Source: Cyclobacteriaceae bacterium
Lineage (GTDB): Bacteria > Bacteroidota > Bacteroidia > Cytophagales > Cyclobacteriaceae
Reading direction: 5' to 3'
Assembly (NCBI GenBank): GCA_019638235.1
Contig: JAHBUE010000006.1
Location: 1 to 54,073, forward strand
DNA length: 54,073 nucleotides
In this document: positions 10,317-18,907 of the stretch, piece by piece
How the letters are laid out: the number at the start of each line of letters is the position of its first letter
Position numbering within the stretch: position 1 is the first letter of the stretch
The notes under the pieces: generated by a model
Database searches by the model: none
What the model saw: only the letters and a program-made list of their open reading frames with translations
What the model was told of the DNA's origin: nothing
Program-made: the position numbers and the translations under genes

Positions 10317-11462
10317 TTACACGCGATTCAAGGCTTGCCCCAGGTCATGTATTAAATCCTCGCCATCTTCAATGCCAATGCTCAGGCGGATAAGTGAATC
10401 AACCAACCCGTTTTTAATTCGTTCCTCTTTTGGTATGCTGGCGTGCGTCATAGATGCCGGGTGGTTAATCAGCGATTCAACACCGCCCAATGATTCGGCC
10501 AATGAAAACAACTGTACACTTTTCATTAACGTAAAAGCTTTTTCTAAGCTATCATCTTTCAATGTGAATGAGAGCATGCCGCCAAAGTTGCGCATTTGTT
10601 TTTTTGCAATGCCGTGATTAGGGTGGTCGCTGAAGCCTGGCCAATATACCTTACCAACTTTCGGATGATTCTTTAAGTATTCAGCCACAAGGCGTCCGTT
10701 CTGACAGTGGCGTTCCATGCGTAGGTGCAGCGTTTTAATTCCGCGCAATACTAAAAACGAATCTTGCGGCCCGGGCACGGCTCCACACGAATTTTGAAGG
10801 AAAGCCAATTCCTGAAAAAGTTTTTCATTGTTTGTAGCCAGCGCTCCCATAATTACATCCGAATGGCCACTTAAATATTTGGTTACGGAATGCATCACAA
10901 TATCAGCGCCCAGGTCAAGCGGGTTTTGTAAGTAAGGCGATGCGAAGGTATTATCAACAGCAACAAGCAGGTTATTCTCTTTAGCAATAGCCACACATGC
11001 TTCAATGTCAATGATATTCATTAACGGATTGCTTGGCGTTTCTAACCAGATCAAACGTGTTTTGTCGTTTATATGCTGATTAATAGTTGAGGCATGTGTC
11101 AGATCAATGAAATGAAATTTTATACCCAACCGCTCATATACTTTTTTGAACATACGATACGAGCCGCCATACAAATCATTGGAAGTGATAACCTCATCGC
11201 CTTGATTGAGCAGTTTGATTACAGTATCCGTAGCGCCCATTCCTGATGAAAAACACAATGCGAAACCTGCGTTTTCCAACGCGGCAATACTTTTCTGAAG
11301 TGCATTGCGTGTGGGGTTGGCTCCGCGTGCGTATGCATATCCTTTATGGTTGGCAGGTTCTTCCTGCACATACGTTGATGTCTGGAAAATGGGGGTCATA
11401 ATGGCCCCGGTAGAAGGGTCAGGCTCAACGCCTGCGTGAACTGCTTTTGTGCCGAATTTCAT
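10317..11462 (-). CDS. Cystathionine gamma-synthase/lyase family PLP enzyme
   Basis: The 381-residue product is a full-length Cys/Met-metabolism PLP enzyme. The PLP lysine lies in SVTKYLSGHSD, the cofactor-binding DNTFASP is present, and the N-terminal YARGANPTRN and C-terminal SLGGVESL are typical of transsulfuration enzymes. Members either join an activated homoserine to cysteine (gamma-synthase) or split cystathionine (lyase); sequence alone does not decide which applies. No methionine-pathway gene is adjacent, so it seems to be a single-gene unit divergent from the surface operon. Confidence 0.92.
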   Translation of the reverse strand: MKFGTKAVHAGVEPDPSTGAIMTPIFQTSTYVQEEPANHKGYAYARGANPTRNALQKSIAALENAGFALCFSSGMGATDTVIKLLNQGDEVITSNDLYGGSYRMFKKVYERLGIKFHFIDLTHASTINQHINDKTRLIWLETPSNPLMNIIDIEACVAIAKENNLLVAVDNTFASPYLQNPLDLGADIVMHSVTKYLSGHSDVIMGALATNNEKLFQELAFLQNSCGAVPGPQDSFLVLRGIKTLHLRMERHCQNGRLVAEYLKNHPKVGKVYWPGFSDHPNHGIAKKQMRNFGGMLSFTLKDDSLEKAFTLMKSVQLFSLAESLGGVESLINHPASMTHASIPKEERIKNGLVDSLIRLSIGIEDGEDLIHDLGQALNRV

Positions 11463-11551
11463 GGTTTATGGCAGGTTTTAAATTTAGTTGCTAAAGTAAC
11501 ATTGTTTACCCATCAATTTTTGTAGATTACTTCAATAATCCTCTGCCACTT

Positions 11552-13933
11552 ATGAAAAAGTACACCCTCTCATGGCTGTTTTGCAGCACCTTACTATTGT
11601 TTTTGGTAGTCAACCGGGCTAATGGCCAGGTTGGTATCGGAGTAGAGAACCCTAATCCACGGGCAGTGCTCGAACTCCGGTCGCCCAACAATAACCAGGG
11701 GTTTCTTGTACCTCGTTTAACTACACCGCAGCGAACAGCAGCAGCATTTGTATCATCACTTACTAATGCCGATAAGGGATTGCTTGTGTTTGATTCTGAT
11801 ACCGATAAGTTTTACTACTGGGCAGGTTCATCCTGGACAGCCATTGAAGATGGCAGTGGCGGCAGCCAAAACCTTTCCTATAATCCAGCTACAGGATCGC
11901 TAAGTATTTCGGGCGGTAACGATGTAAATCTTTCAGGAACACCGCCTGGAGGAACAGCAAGCGGAGATTTAACGGGCACTTATCCAAGCCCGCTTGTAGC
12001 CAACAATGCAATTACTTCGGCTAAAATTGCGGATGGTACTATCCTCACAGCCGATCTGGCTGATAACGCGGTAAGCACAGCAAAGATCAACAACAGCGCG
12101 GTTACAGATGCTAAAATTGCCGGGGTAACTCCCGGTAAAATAGCGCAGGCAGGCGCCACCACCGGGCAGGTATTGAAGTGGAACGGTACAGCCTGGGTAC
12201 CTCAGGCAGATAACACAGGCGGAACAGGAACGGTTACAAGTATTGCAACCGGAACCGGCCTTACCGGTGGGCCGGTTACGTCAACGGGTACGATTGGTTT
12301 AGCTAACACAACTGTTACTGCGGGTTCTTATGGCAGTACAACCCAGGTAGGAACATTTACTGTAGATGCGCAAGGCAGGCTTACCGCAGCAGGCAATACA
12401 ACCATTGCAGGAGTAGTACCAGGCGGAACAGCAGGAGGTGATTTAACCGGAACATATCCTTCTCCTGCTATTGCAACGGGGGCTGGCAGCAATGTGGTAT
12501 CAGCCGTTAACAATGCCGCCACTACCGGAACTATAAACACAAACCGGTTGAATGCCGCAGTCGTATTAGATACCGAATCACCGGCAGCAGGAAATGTAAC
12601 CGGCACATTTAGTACCGGTCTGAACCTGGCGAATACAACCGTCACGGCCGGATCGTATGGATCGGCCACGCAAGTGCCTAACTTTACAGTAAATGCGCAA
12701 GGCAGACTTACCTCTGCGGGTAATACTACCATTACCGGAGTTGCCCCAGGCGGAGCAGCAGGAGGTGATTTGACCGGTACATATCCCAACCCGACAGTTG
12801 CAAATAATGCAATCACGTCAGCAAAAATTTCGGATGGAACAATTGTAAATGCTGACATCAGCAATACTGCTGCGATTGACGTAACAAAACTATCACCCGG
12901 AATTAACAGTCAGGTGTTGGTTACTGCCGGAGGTGTTCCGCAATGGGGCAGCCCAAGTGCAACTACATTAATCAACAACACCGGAACAAGAAATCTGTTT
13001 GCGGGCGATCAGGTATCGGCAACCGGAACAGACAATGCTTTTTTTGGCTGGCGTGCAGGCGCATCCAACACATCCGGAAATTACAATGTGTTTATGGGTA
13101 CACGGGCAGCAGAGGCGCATTCATCGAATGGCCTGAGTGTAATTATTGGTTGGCATACTGGTCGTGTAGGGAACCACCAGGGAAATACATTTGTGGGTGC
13201 TCAGGCGGGAGAAGCAGTCACGACTATGAACGTAAGCACTTTTCTTGGTGAGAAAGCCGGTTGGAACATGACTACAGGAACCAGCAATGTGATAATCGGC
13301 CAGCGGGCGAGTGAGAATTCAACTACCGGATTTTCAAATGTTCTTATAGGAACGCGCACTGCTGCTGCTAACGCTACAGGCACACGGTTAACAATAGTGG
13401 GCGTTGACGCAAACGTAAGTGCCGGAAACCTAAACAACGCAACAGCCATTGGCGAAGGCGCTATTGTTAATGCCAGTAACAAGGTACGAATCGGGAATGC
13501 AACCGTGGACGTGATTGAAGGCCAGGTTAATTTTACGGCAGCATCAGACAAGAGATTAAAATCAGAAATAAAAACGCTTAATGTTGGTCTTGATTTTATC
13601 ATGCAGTTAAACCCGGTGAGTTACTACATGAAAAACTTTAATGATGGAAAATTAAACTGGGGTTTTATTGCTCAGGATGTTGAAGAACTTGTAGGTGAAA
13701 AGAATGCTATTCTTACAGTTGGAGGCGATTCAGAACACACACTCGGCCTTCGCTATACTGATTTTATTGCGCCCATGGTAAAGGCAGTTCAGGAGCAGCA
13801 AAAAATCATTGAGGAACTTAAAGTCCGGTTGGCAGAAACACAATCGCAAATTGATGCATTAAAGGCTTCTGTGGCGGATTTAGAAGCTGAAAATGCTGAA
13901 CCGGCTAAAAATAAGCCTGTAGCAAGGAATTGA
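11552..13933 (+). CDS. Tail-fibre-like surface protein with C-terminal S74 endosialidase-chaperone domain
   Basis: The 793-residue product has a signal peptide ending near ANGQ, then the Bacteroidota surface motif VGIGVENPNPRAVLEL and QGFLVPRLTT. The middle is repetitive: GGDLTGTYPSP blocks, runs of NNAITSAKIADGT, and ATTGQVLKWNGTAWVPQ units. Residues about 490-640 carry FxGxxAG-type repeats as in trimeric fibre heads. The C terminus has the S74 intramolecular chaperone (SDKRLKSEIKTL, LNPVSYYMKN, NWGFIAQDVEEL) and a final coiled coil. In this family the chaperone helps trimer folding and is often cleaved off. It is first of three co-oriented surface genes. The ligand or adhesion role is unknown. 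Confidence 0.88.
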   Translation: MKKYTLSWLFCSTLLLFLVVNRANGQVGIGVENPNPRAVLELRSPNNNQGFLVPRLTTPQRTAAAFVSSLTNADKGLLVFDSDTDKFYYWAGSSWTAIEDGSGGSQNLSYNPATGSLSISGGNDVNLSGTPPGGTASGDLTGTYPSPLVANNAITSAKIADGTILTADLADNAVSTAKINNSAVTDAKIAGVTPGKIAQAGATTGQVLKWNGTAWVPQADNTGGTGTVTSIATGTGLTGGPVTSTGTIGLANTTVTAGSYGSTTQVGTFTVDAQGRLTAAGNTTIAGVVPGGTAGGDLTGTYPSPAIATGAGSNVVSAVNNAATTGTINTNRLNAAVVLDTESPAAGNVTGTFSTGLNLANTTVTAGSYGSATQVPNFTVNAQGRLTSAGNTTITGVAPGGAAGGDLTGTYPNPTVANNAITSAKISDGTIVNADISNTAAIDVTKLSPGINSQVLVTAGGVPQWGSPSATTLINNTGTRNLFAGDQVSATGTDNAFFGWRAGASNTSGNYNVFMGTRAAEAHSSNGLSVIIGWHTGRVGNHQGNTFVGAQAGEAVTTMNVSTFLGEKAGWNMTTGTSNVIIGQRASENSTTGFSNVLIGTRTAAANATGTRLTIVGVDANVSAGNLNNATAIGEGAIVNASNKVRIGNATVDVIEGQVNFTAASDKRLKSEIKTLNVGLDFIMQLNPVSYYMKNFNDGKLNWGFIAQDVEELVGEKNAILTVGGDSEHTLGLRYTDFIAPMVKAVQEQQKIIEELKVRLAETQSQIDALKASVADLEAENAEPAKNKPVARN

Positions 13934-14037
13934 AGGATATACTACTTGTTGCATAGAGCTGAAAAGACGTGTTACTATTTGAAAGAAAATGAAATGAATA
14001 AACTGTAAATTAGAATCCTCAAAAACGGTTGGAAATC

Positions 14038-15918
14038 ATGAAAAACTTTCTTTTACCGACATTTCTTTGCCTTTTTAGCTTAGTCAGCTATGCCCAGGTG
14101 GGCATTGGCACAGAGAACCCCAATCCGCGTTCTGTACTTGACCTCCGGTCGCCCGGCAATAACCAGGGCTTTCTGGTGCCACGAGTAACAACCGCTCAGC
14201 GTACAGCCATCTCAGGTTTAACCGCTAATGAGAAAGGTCTTTTGATTTTTGATATAGATACCAATAAATTTTATTACTGGGGTGGCACAAACTGGATTGT
14301 GATAGAAGACAGTACCGGCACGGATAATCAAACATTATCGTACAACCCTGCTACCGGTCAGCTTACCATAACCGGGGGTAACAACGTAAACCTTGCAGGA
14401 ACTTCTCCTGGCGGAAATGCCGGTGGCGATTTAACAGGCACATATCCCAACCCGACAGTTGCCAACAACGCCATTACTTCGGCTAAGATTTTAGACGGCA
14501 CAATAGCCACAGCCGATATAGCCAACAATGCCATTACATCAGCGAAGATTGCTGACGGTACTATCGTTACGGCAGACTTAGCCAATAACTCCGTAAACAC
14601 AGCGCAGATAGTTAACAGTGCTGTTACAGATGCTAAAATTGCCAATGTTGCTCCAGGGAAAATTACGCAAGCCGGTGCAACTACCGGGCAGGTACTTAAA
14701 TGGAATGGCACAGCCTGGGTTCCGCAAAATGAAACAACAGGCGGTACCGGAACAGTTACTAACGTTGCCACAGGCACAGGACTAACAGGTGGCCCGATAA
14801 CATCAACCGGAACAATTGCCATAGCAACAGGCGGAGTTACCAGCGCCTTGCTGGCCGATAATGCTGTTACAGCAACCAAGATCAGCAACGGTGCGGTTAC
14901 GGCAGCCAAGCTTGCCAACACAGCCGTAACAGCCGGGTCTTACGGAACAAGCACACAGGTTCCTCAACTTACCGTAGATGCACAAGGCAGGATTACTGCC
15001 GCAACCAACGTAACCATAACAGGTGCAGCCCCGACAGGCGCTGCCGGTGGCGATTTAACGGGCAACTACCCGAACCCTACCGTAGCCAACAATGCCATAA
15101 CATCGGCCAAGATTTTAGACGGCACAATAGCCACAGCCGATATAGCGAACAATGCTATTACCTCTGTTAAGATTGCCGATGGTGCTGTTGCCACCGCTGA
15201 CATTGCAAACCTTGCTGTTACCGATGCAAAAATCGCTAACGGCATAAGCGTATCCAAAATAACACCCTCAGCAACCAACGGACAGGTGCTCACTACCGTA
15301 GCCGGAGCTACACAATGGGCAAATGCGCCTGCACCCGGTGGCGCGGCTGGCGGTAATCTTGGCGGTACATATCCTAACCCTACGGTGGTTCAAATACAAA
15401 GCAGGCCCGTAGCAAATACAGCCCCTACTACCGGGCAGGTGTTAAAATGGAATGGAACAGCGTGGACACCGCAAGCTGATATTACAGGTGTTGCTCAAGG
15501 CCTGGCATCGGTGTTGGCAACAGGTAGCGATGCAGGTGGTAATGGAGCAGTGAACTTGGGGGCCGTTGCTATAGGAACAAACGACCCCAGAGCCAACTTT
15601 CACGCTTTAGGCTCGCAAGCTGTAGGTTTTTTTGTGCCAACCACAAGCGCTTACATAGTCAATAAAGATGATTATGTGATTGTAACAACAGAAGTAACTA
15701 ATGATGTATTCCTTCCTGAAGCAGCAGAAGCTCCGGGCAGGATTTTGATAATCCGGACAACAGCCGCTAAAGCCTTAGGGATACGACCAGTAAATGGTAA
15801 AGACCCTATTGAGGGACAACTCTTATTTCAGATAGCGTATGTACCCGGTCAAGCCATCTTTGGTGTAACGCTTATTTCGTTAGGCGATCGATGGATGATA
15901 TTAAGCACTGCCAGATGA
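14038..15918 (+). CDS. Tail-fibre-like repeat surface protein, paralogue lacking the S74 domain
   Basis: The ATG at 14038 is preferred over an in-frame TTG at 14029 because a clean signal peptide (MKNFLLPTFLC to SYAQ) follows. The 626-residue product shares the VGIGTENPNPRSVLDL head and the NNAITSAKI / GGDLTGTYPNP repeats with the upstream gene. Instead of an S74 chaperone it ends in a compact domain of about 110 residues (YIVNKDDYVIVTTEV to GDRWMILSTAR). The repeats are near-identical in places, with a 38-base perfect copy, so length changes by slippage or gene conversion are likely. The following gene starts within three bases of its stop. Confidence 0.88.
   Translation: MKNFLLPTFLCLFSLVSYAQVGIGTENPNPRSVLDLRSPGNNQGFLVPRVTTAQRTAISGLTANEKGLLIFDIDTNKFYYWGGTNWIVIEDSTGTDNQTLSYNPATGQLTITGGNNVNLAGTSPGGNAGGDLTGTYPNPTVANNAITSAKILDGTIATADIANNAITSAKIADGTIVTADLANNSVNTAQIVNSAVTDAKIANVAPGKITQAGATTGQVLKWNGTAWVPQNETTGGTGTVTNVATGTGLTGGPITSTGTIAIATGGVTSALLADNAVTATKISNGAVTAAKLANTAVTAGSYGTSTQVPQLTVDAQGRITAATNVTITGAAPTGAAGGDLTGNYPNPTVANNAITSAKILDGTIATADIANNAITSVKIADGAVATADIANLAVTDAKIANGISVSKITPSATNGQVLTTVAGATQWANAPAPGGAAGGNLGGTYPNPTVVQIQSRPVANTAPTTGQVLKWNGTAWTPQADITGVAQGLASVLATGSDAGGNGAVNLGAVAIGTNDPRANFHALGSQAVGFFVPTTSAYIVNKDDYVIVTTEVTNDVFLPEAAEAPGRILIIRTTAAKALGIRPVNGKDPIEGQLLFQIAYVPGQAIFGVTLISLGDRWMILSTAR
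14485..14522 (+). repeat. Intragenic 38-bp perfect repeat, copy 1
   Basis: This segment, coding for KILDGTIATADIA, is identical to 15109-15146 in the same gene. It is part of a longer series of imperfect AKI(A/L)DGT units. Confidence 0.85.
15109..15146 (+). repeat. Intragenic 38-bp perfect repeat, copy 2
   Basis: This is the second identical copy of the 14485-14522 segment, 624 bases downstream and in frame. Confidence 0.85.
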
Positions 15919-15920
15919 TA

Positions 15921-17057
15921 ATGATTATGAAACCAATATTTGTTATACTTCTATTTGTATGGGCGCTAACCGGATACGGTCAGAACCTCCACAACCACGC
16001 AACCATTTACATTGGCGCTTCAGGGGTACTATATGTAAGTGGTGATCTGACAAACAACGGCCTGATTGTCAACAATGGCGATATGCAGGTTGGCGGAGCA
16101 TGGACCAACAACAACCAGTATGATGCCGGTACCGGAAAAATTACTTTTAATAGCAACCTGCCTCAAATTGTAAACCACAACGACCAATCCTTTAGTCGCC
16201 TGACTATTAGCGGAGGTGGGCAAAAATTCTTTTTGGCAAACATTACCATTGAAGATGAACTTGTGCTGAACTCAGGCACACTTGTTTCGCAGAATGATGC
16301 AATACTCTTTTTTTCTGATGGTGTAACAATATCAGATGCTTCCGATCAATCGCATATTGTTGGCCCTGTTCAACATTCAGGATCGGGCAATAAGTTATTC
16401 CCGATAGGCAATGGTTCGGTGTATTTGCCGGTGCAGGTAAACAGCATTCCATCCAATGCCGAAGTACGTGTTTCAACTACTGAATTGAACGGAAGCACAA
16501 CCCTGTTGAAGTCAAATTCATTGAAAAATATTTCCGACCAACGTTATTTTACTTTGAATGTAATCAGCGGGTCGCTTGGCGATGCTACGTTAACCTTGCC
16601 CGTAAAGAATGAGAACAGCTTATCGGATATGCAGTCGTTGGTGGTGGCGCAGGCTTTAGCATTACATGATCCGTTCGCCAGTTTGGGTAAGTCTTCCGTT
16701 TCCGGTTCACTATCAGACGGAAGCGTTACCAGCGAATTGCCGCTTACGGGAATTTTGTTTGCCATTGCCAGCGCTGACCTTTCGGGGATTATGGTGTTTA
16801 ATGCAGTAGCGCCAAATGGCCATGAGCCTAACCGGTATATGCGCATTGCCAATTTACCCGCACCCAACAAGGTTTCTGTTTATAATCGCTGGGGCGATAA
16901 AGTATATGAAATTGAAAACTATGACGACACCATCTCCGGCAAACGATTTGAGGGCATAGCCACAAATGGAAATGAATTGCCGCCCGGTAATTATTTCTAT
17001 AAGATAGAGATTGGTAACTCAAGCCCGATAACCGGGTTCCTTTCGCTCAGACGTTAA
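15921..17057 (+). CDS. Secreted protein with T9SS type B (gliding-motility) C-terminal sorting domain
   Basis: Three ATGs lie close together (15915, 15921, 15927). 15921 and 15927 are favoured because the signal peptide MKPIFVILLF to YGQ follows. From 15921 the product has 378 residues. The body has beta-rich repeats (VSGDLTNNGLIVNNGDMQVGG) typical of secreted beta-helical proteins. The last 90 residues carry the type B sorting signature: VSVYNRWGDKVYE, an F/W-D/G turn, PPGNYFYKIEI and a final GFLSLRR. This predicts export by the type IX system and cell-surface attachment. It follows the repeat protein without a gap, so the three surface genes are probably one operon. It overlaps the convergent E2 gene by four bases. 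Confidence 0.88.
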   Translation: MIMKPIFVILLFVWALTGYGQNLHNHATIYIGASGVLYVSGDLTNNGLIVNNGDMQVGGAWTNNNQYDAGTGKITFNSNLPQIVNHNDQSFSRLTISGGGQKFFLANITIEDELVLNSGTLVSQNDAILFFSDGVTISDASDQSHIVGPVQHSGSGNKLFPIGNGSVYLPVQVNSIPSNAEVRVSTTELNGSTTLLKSNSLKNISDQRYFTLNVISGSLGDATLTLPVKNENSLSDMQSLVVAQALALHDPFASLGKSSVSGSLSDGSVTSELPLTGILFAIASADLSGIMVFNAVAPNGHEPNRYMRIANLPAPNKVSVYNRWGDKVYEIENYDDTISGKRFEGIATNGNELPPGNYFYKIEIGNSSPITGFLSLRR

Positions 17058-18352
17058 ACCGTTTTATCAACGTCAAACTTCTCTAAGTAATCGGCCACAC
17101 GCCTTACAAAACTTCCGCCTAATGAGCCATCTACCACACGGTGATCGTATGAGTGCGATAAAAACATTTTATGGCGGATAGCAATTACATCACCATAAGG
17201 GGTTTCCAATACCGCTGGTTTCTTTTGAATGGCGCCAACCGCCATAATGCCTACCTGGGGCTGCATGATGATGGGCGTACCCATTACATTACCGAAAGAA
17301 CCTACATTTGAAATAGTGTACGTTCCTCCCGATAGCTCATCGGGTTTAAGTTTATTGTCGCGGGAGCGGGCGGCAAGATCGTTTACAATTTTAGCAAGAC
17401 CTGTAAGACTGTACTGGTCGGCATTTTTAATTACCGGAACAATCAGGTTGCCGGAAGGTAAGGCCACTGCCATACCAATGTTAATATCTTTCTTTTTAAC
17501 GATTCGGTCGCCATCTACCTGTATGTTTATCATGGGCAAATCTTTAATGGCCTGAACAAGGGCTTCGATAAAGATTGGCGTGAAGGTGAGCGCCTCGTTG
17601 TATCGTTTTTGAAATTCACCTTTCATTTTATTTCGCCAAAATACCACATTGGTAACATCGGCTTCAACGAACGATGTAACGTGCGGTGAAATACGTTTTG
17701 AATCGACCATGCGCTCGGCAATCATCTTGCGCATCCTGTCCATCTGGATAATTTCATCGCCTGCACTTACCGATACCGGCATACCTTGAGGTGCGTTGTA
17801 AGTCTGTACGGTTTGAATGCTCTTGCCAAGCTTACGGTTTTCCATGTAGGCAAGAATATCTTTTTTGGTTACGCGCCCTTCCATACCTGTACCCGGTATA
17901 GCTTCAAGTTCGGCAACAGCTATGTTTTCTTCTTTGGCAATATTTTTAACTAACGGAGAATAAAAACGCGAAGCCGACTTAAAATCTGAAACCTGGTGTG
18001 TTGCCCCATTTCCGTTTACGGGTTGACTAACAACCACTGTTTCCTTTTTGGTTTCAGGTTCGGTTTGTTTGGGCTTGTCTTTTACGGGTTCACTGGTTGT
18101 AACCACATCGCTTTCTGTTGTGATGATAGCAATGGGTTTACCCACCTTCACCACTTCACCCTCTTTGGCCAGGATTTCTTTCAGCACACCGGCATGGGTA
18201 GAGGGGACTTCGGTATCTACCTTATCGGTTGCCACCTCCAGCACCGACTCATCTTGTTCAATTTTGTCACCGGGCTTTTTCAGCCAGGCCAAAATTGTTG
18301 CTTCCATAATACTTTCGCCCATTTTAGGCATAATCAGCTCAACAAGCGCCAT
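17054..18352 (-). CDS. 2-oxo-acid dehydrogenase complex E2 (dihydrolipoamide acyltransferase)
   Basis: The 432-residue product has one N-terminal lipoyl domain with the lipoylated Lys in EVATDKVDTEVP. An alanine/proline/threonine-poor linker leads to the peripheral-subunit-binding domain (YSPLVKNIAKEE to GRVTKKDIL). The C-terminal catalytic acyltransferase ends in SHSYDHRVVDGSLG, containing the HxxxDG active site. It transfers the acyl group made by E1 to CoA. Neither E1 nor E3 is adjacent, so the complex (pyruvate, 2-oxoglutarate or branched-chain) cannot be assigned. Its own promoter is likely just upstream. Confidence 0.93.
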   Translation of the reverse strand: MALVELIMPKMGESIMEATILAWLKKPGDKIEQDESVLEVATDKVDTEVPSTHAGVLKEILAKEGEVVKVGKPIAIITTESDVVTTSEPVKDKPKQTEPETKKETVVVSQPVNGNGATHQVSDFKSASRFYSPLVKNIAKEENIAVAELEAIPGTGMEGRVTKKDILAYMENRKLGKSIQTVQTYNAPQGMPVSVSAGDEIIQMDRMRKMIAERMVDSKRISPHVTSFVEADVTNVVFWRNKMKGEFQKRYNEALTFTPIFIEALVQAIKDLPMINIQVDGDRIVKKKDINIGMAVALPSGNLIVPVIKNADQYSLTGLAKIVNDLAARSRDNKLKPDELSGGTYTISNVGSFGNVMGTPIIMQPQVGIMAVGAIQKKPAVLETPYGDVIAIRHKMFLSHSYDHRVVDGSLGGSFVRRVADYLEKFDVDKTV

Positions 18353-18372
18353 AATTCAATCGTTTACAGGGG

Positions 18373-18380
18373 CAAAGTTA
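18373..18380 (-). promoter_or_regulatory. Bacteroidota -7 box for the E2 gene
   Basis: On the minus strand the bases read TAACTTTG, a perfect TAnnTTTG match, 20 bases before the ATG of the E2 gene. No clear -33 TTG was found. Confidence 0.45.
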
Positions 18381-18459
18381 GCATTTTTGACGGGTTAAAG
18401 AACAGGGGAATTATTTCACGTTCTTTTTTGCATTTTTAGGATATAAACTGTTTGGCAAT

Positions 18460-18687
18460 ATGACGCTTACGAAAATTTATAAGGTAGAAGACAATAAGGT
18501 AATCATAAACTTGCCTGCTGAATTCAGGAATAAGAAAAAATTACTGATTACAGTAAATGATATAGATGACAGCAAAAACTCGAAACTTAGCGTATTGAAA
18601 CAAGCCGTGAAAGACCCACTTTTTCTTTCCGATAACGAAATCCGTGCTGAAATTATTGAAGCCCTTCGCTTTCAATTAGGTGTATGA
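18460..18687 (+). CDS. Small protein resembling the antitoxin half of a TA pair, uncertain
   Basis: The 75-residue product is charged. The N-terminal half looks like a short beta-rich DNA-binding fold (YKVEDNKVIINLPAEFRNKK, reminiscent of AbrB/DUF2281-type antitoxins) and the C-terminal half is helical. The stop overlaps the ATG of a 13-codon reading frame (18684-18725), the arrangement expected if a toxin gene once followed. No toxin is present now. It sits alone between E2 and ppdK. The coding call is fair; the antitoxin reading is only a resemblance. Confidence 0.5.
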   Translation: MTLTKIYKVEDNKVIINLPAEFRNKKKLLITVNDIDDSKNSKLSVLKQAVKDPLFLSDNEIRAEIIEALRFQLGV

Positions 18688-18841
18688 TGAATAAAAAACT
18701 ATTCAGGCATACCGTCTTACCCTAAAACAGTTTCCATTTTTTTGTATTAGAAAATTTCTCACAATTGAGGCCAGAACGCTGTTGAAACACGGGTAATATT
18801 TTTTGCAATCACCTTACTGCCTGATTTTAATCGCATTAGAA

Positions 18842-18857
18842 AATGACTATTGTCATT
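18842..18857. promoter_or_regulatory. 16-bp palindrome upstream of ppdK, possible operator
   Basis: AATGAC-TATT-GTCATT is a perfect 6-bp inverted repeat with a 4-base spacer, 50 bases before the ppdK start. The TGAC-N4-GTCA core has the size of Crp/Fnr-family operators. No regulator can be named from the sequence. Confidence 0.35.
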
Positions 18858-18907
18858 CTATAATACTATAAGGCAGGGTAGCTTCAAACACATTAAACGT
18901 AATACTT

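Noticed and set aside
12328..12864. A 178-codon antisense reading frame over the fibre-like gene
   Set aside because: It is a shadow of the repeat-rich plus-strand gene; its Val/Ala/Pro-rich sequence mirrors the sense repeats. The same holds for the frames at 14358-14921 and 13201-13602.
11552..15918. Prophage tail-fibre genes
   Set aside because: Signal peptides and a type IX substrate downstream point to surface proteins; no capsid, terminase or lysis gene is present.
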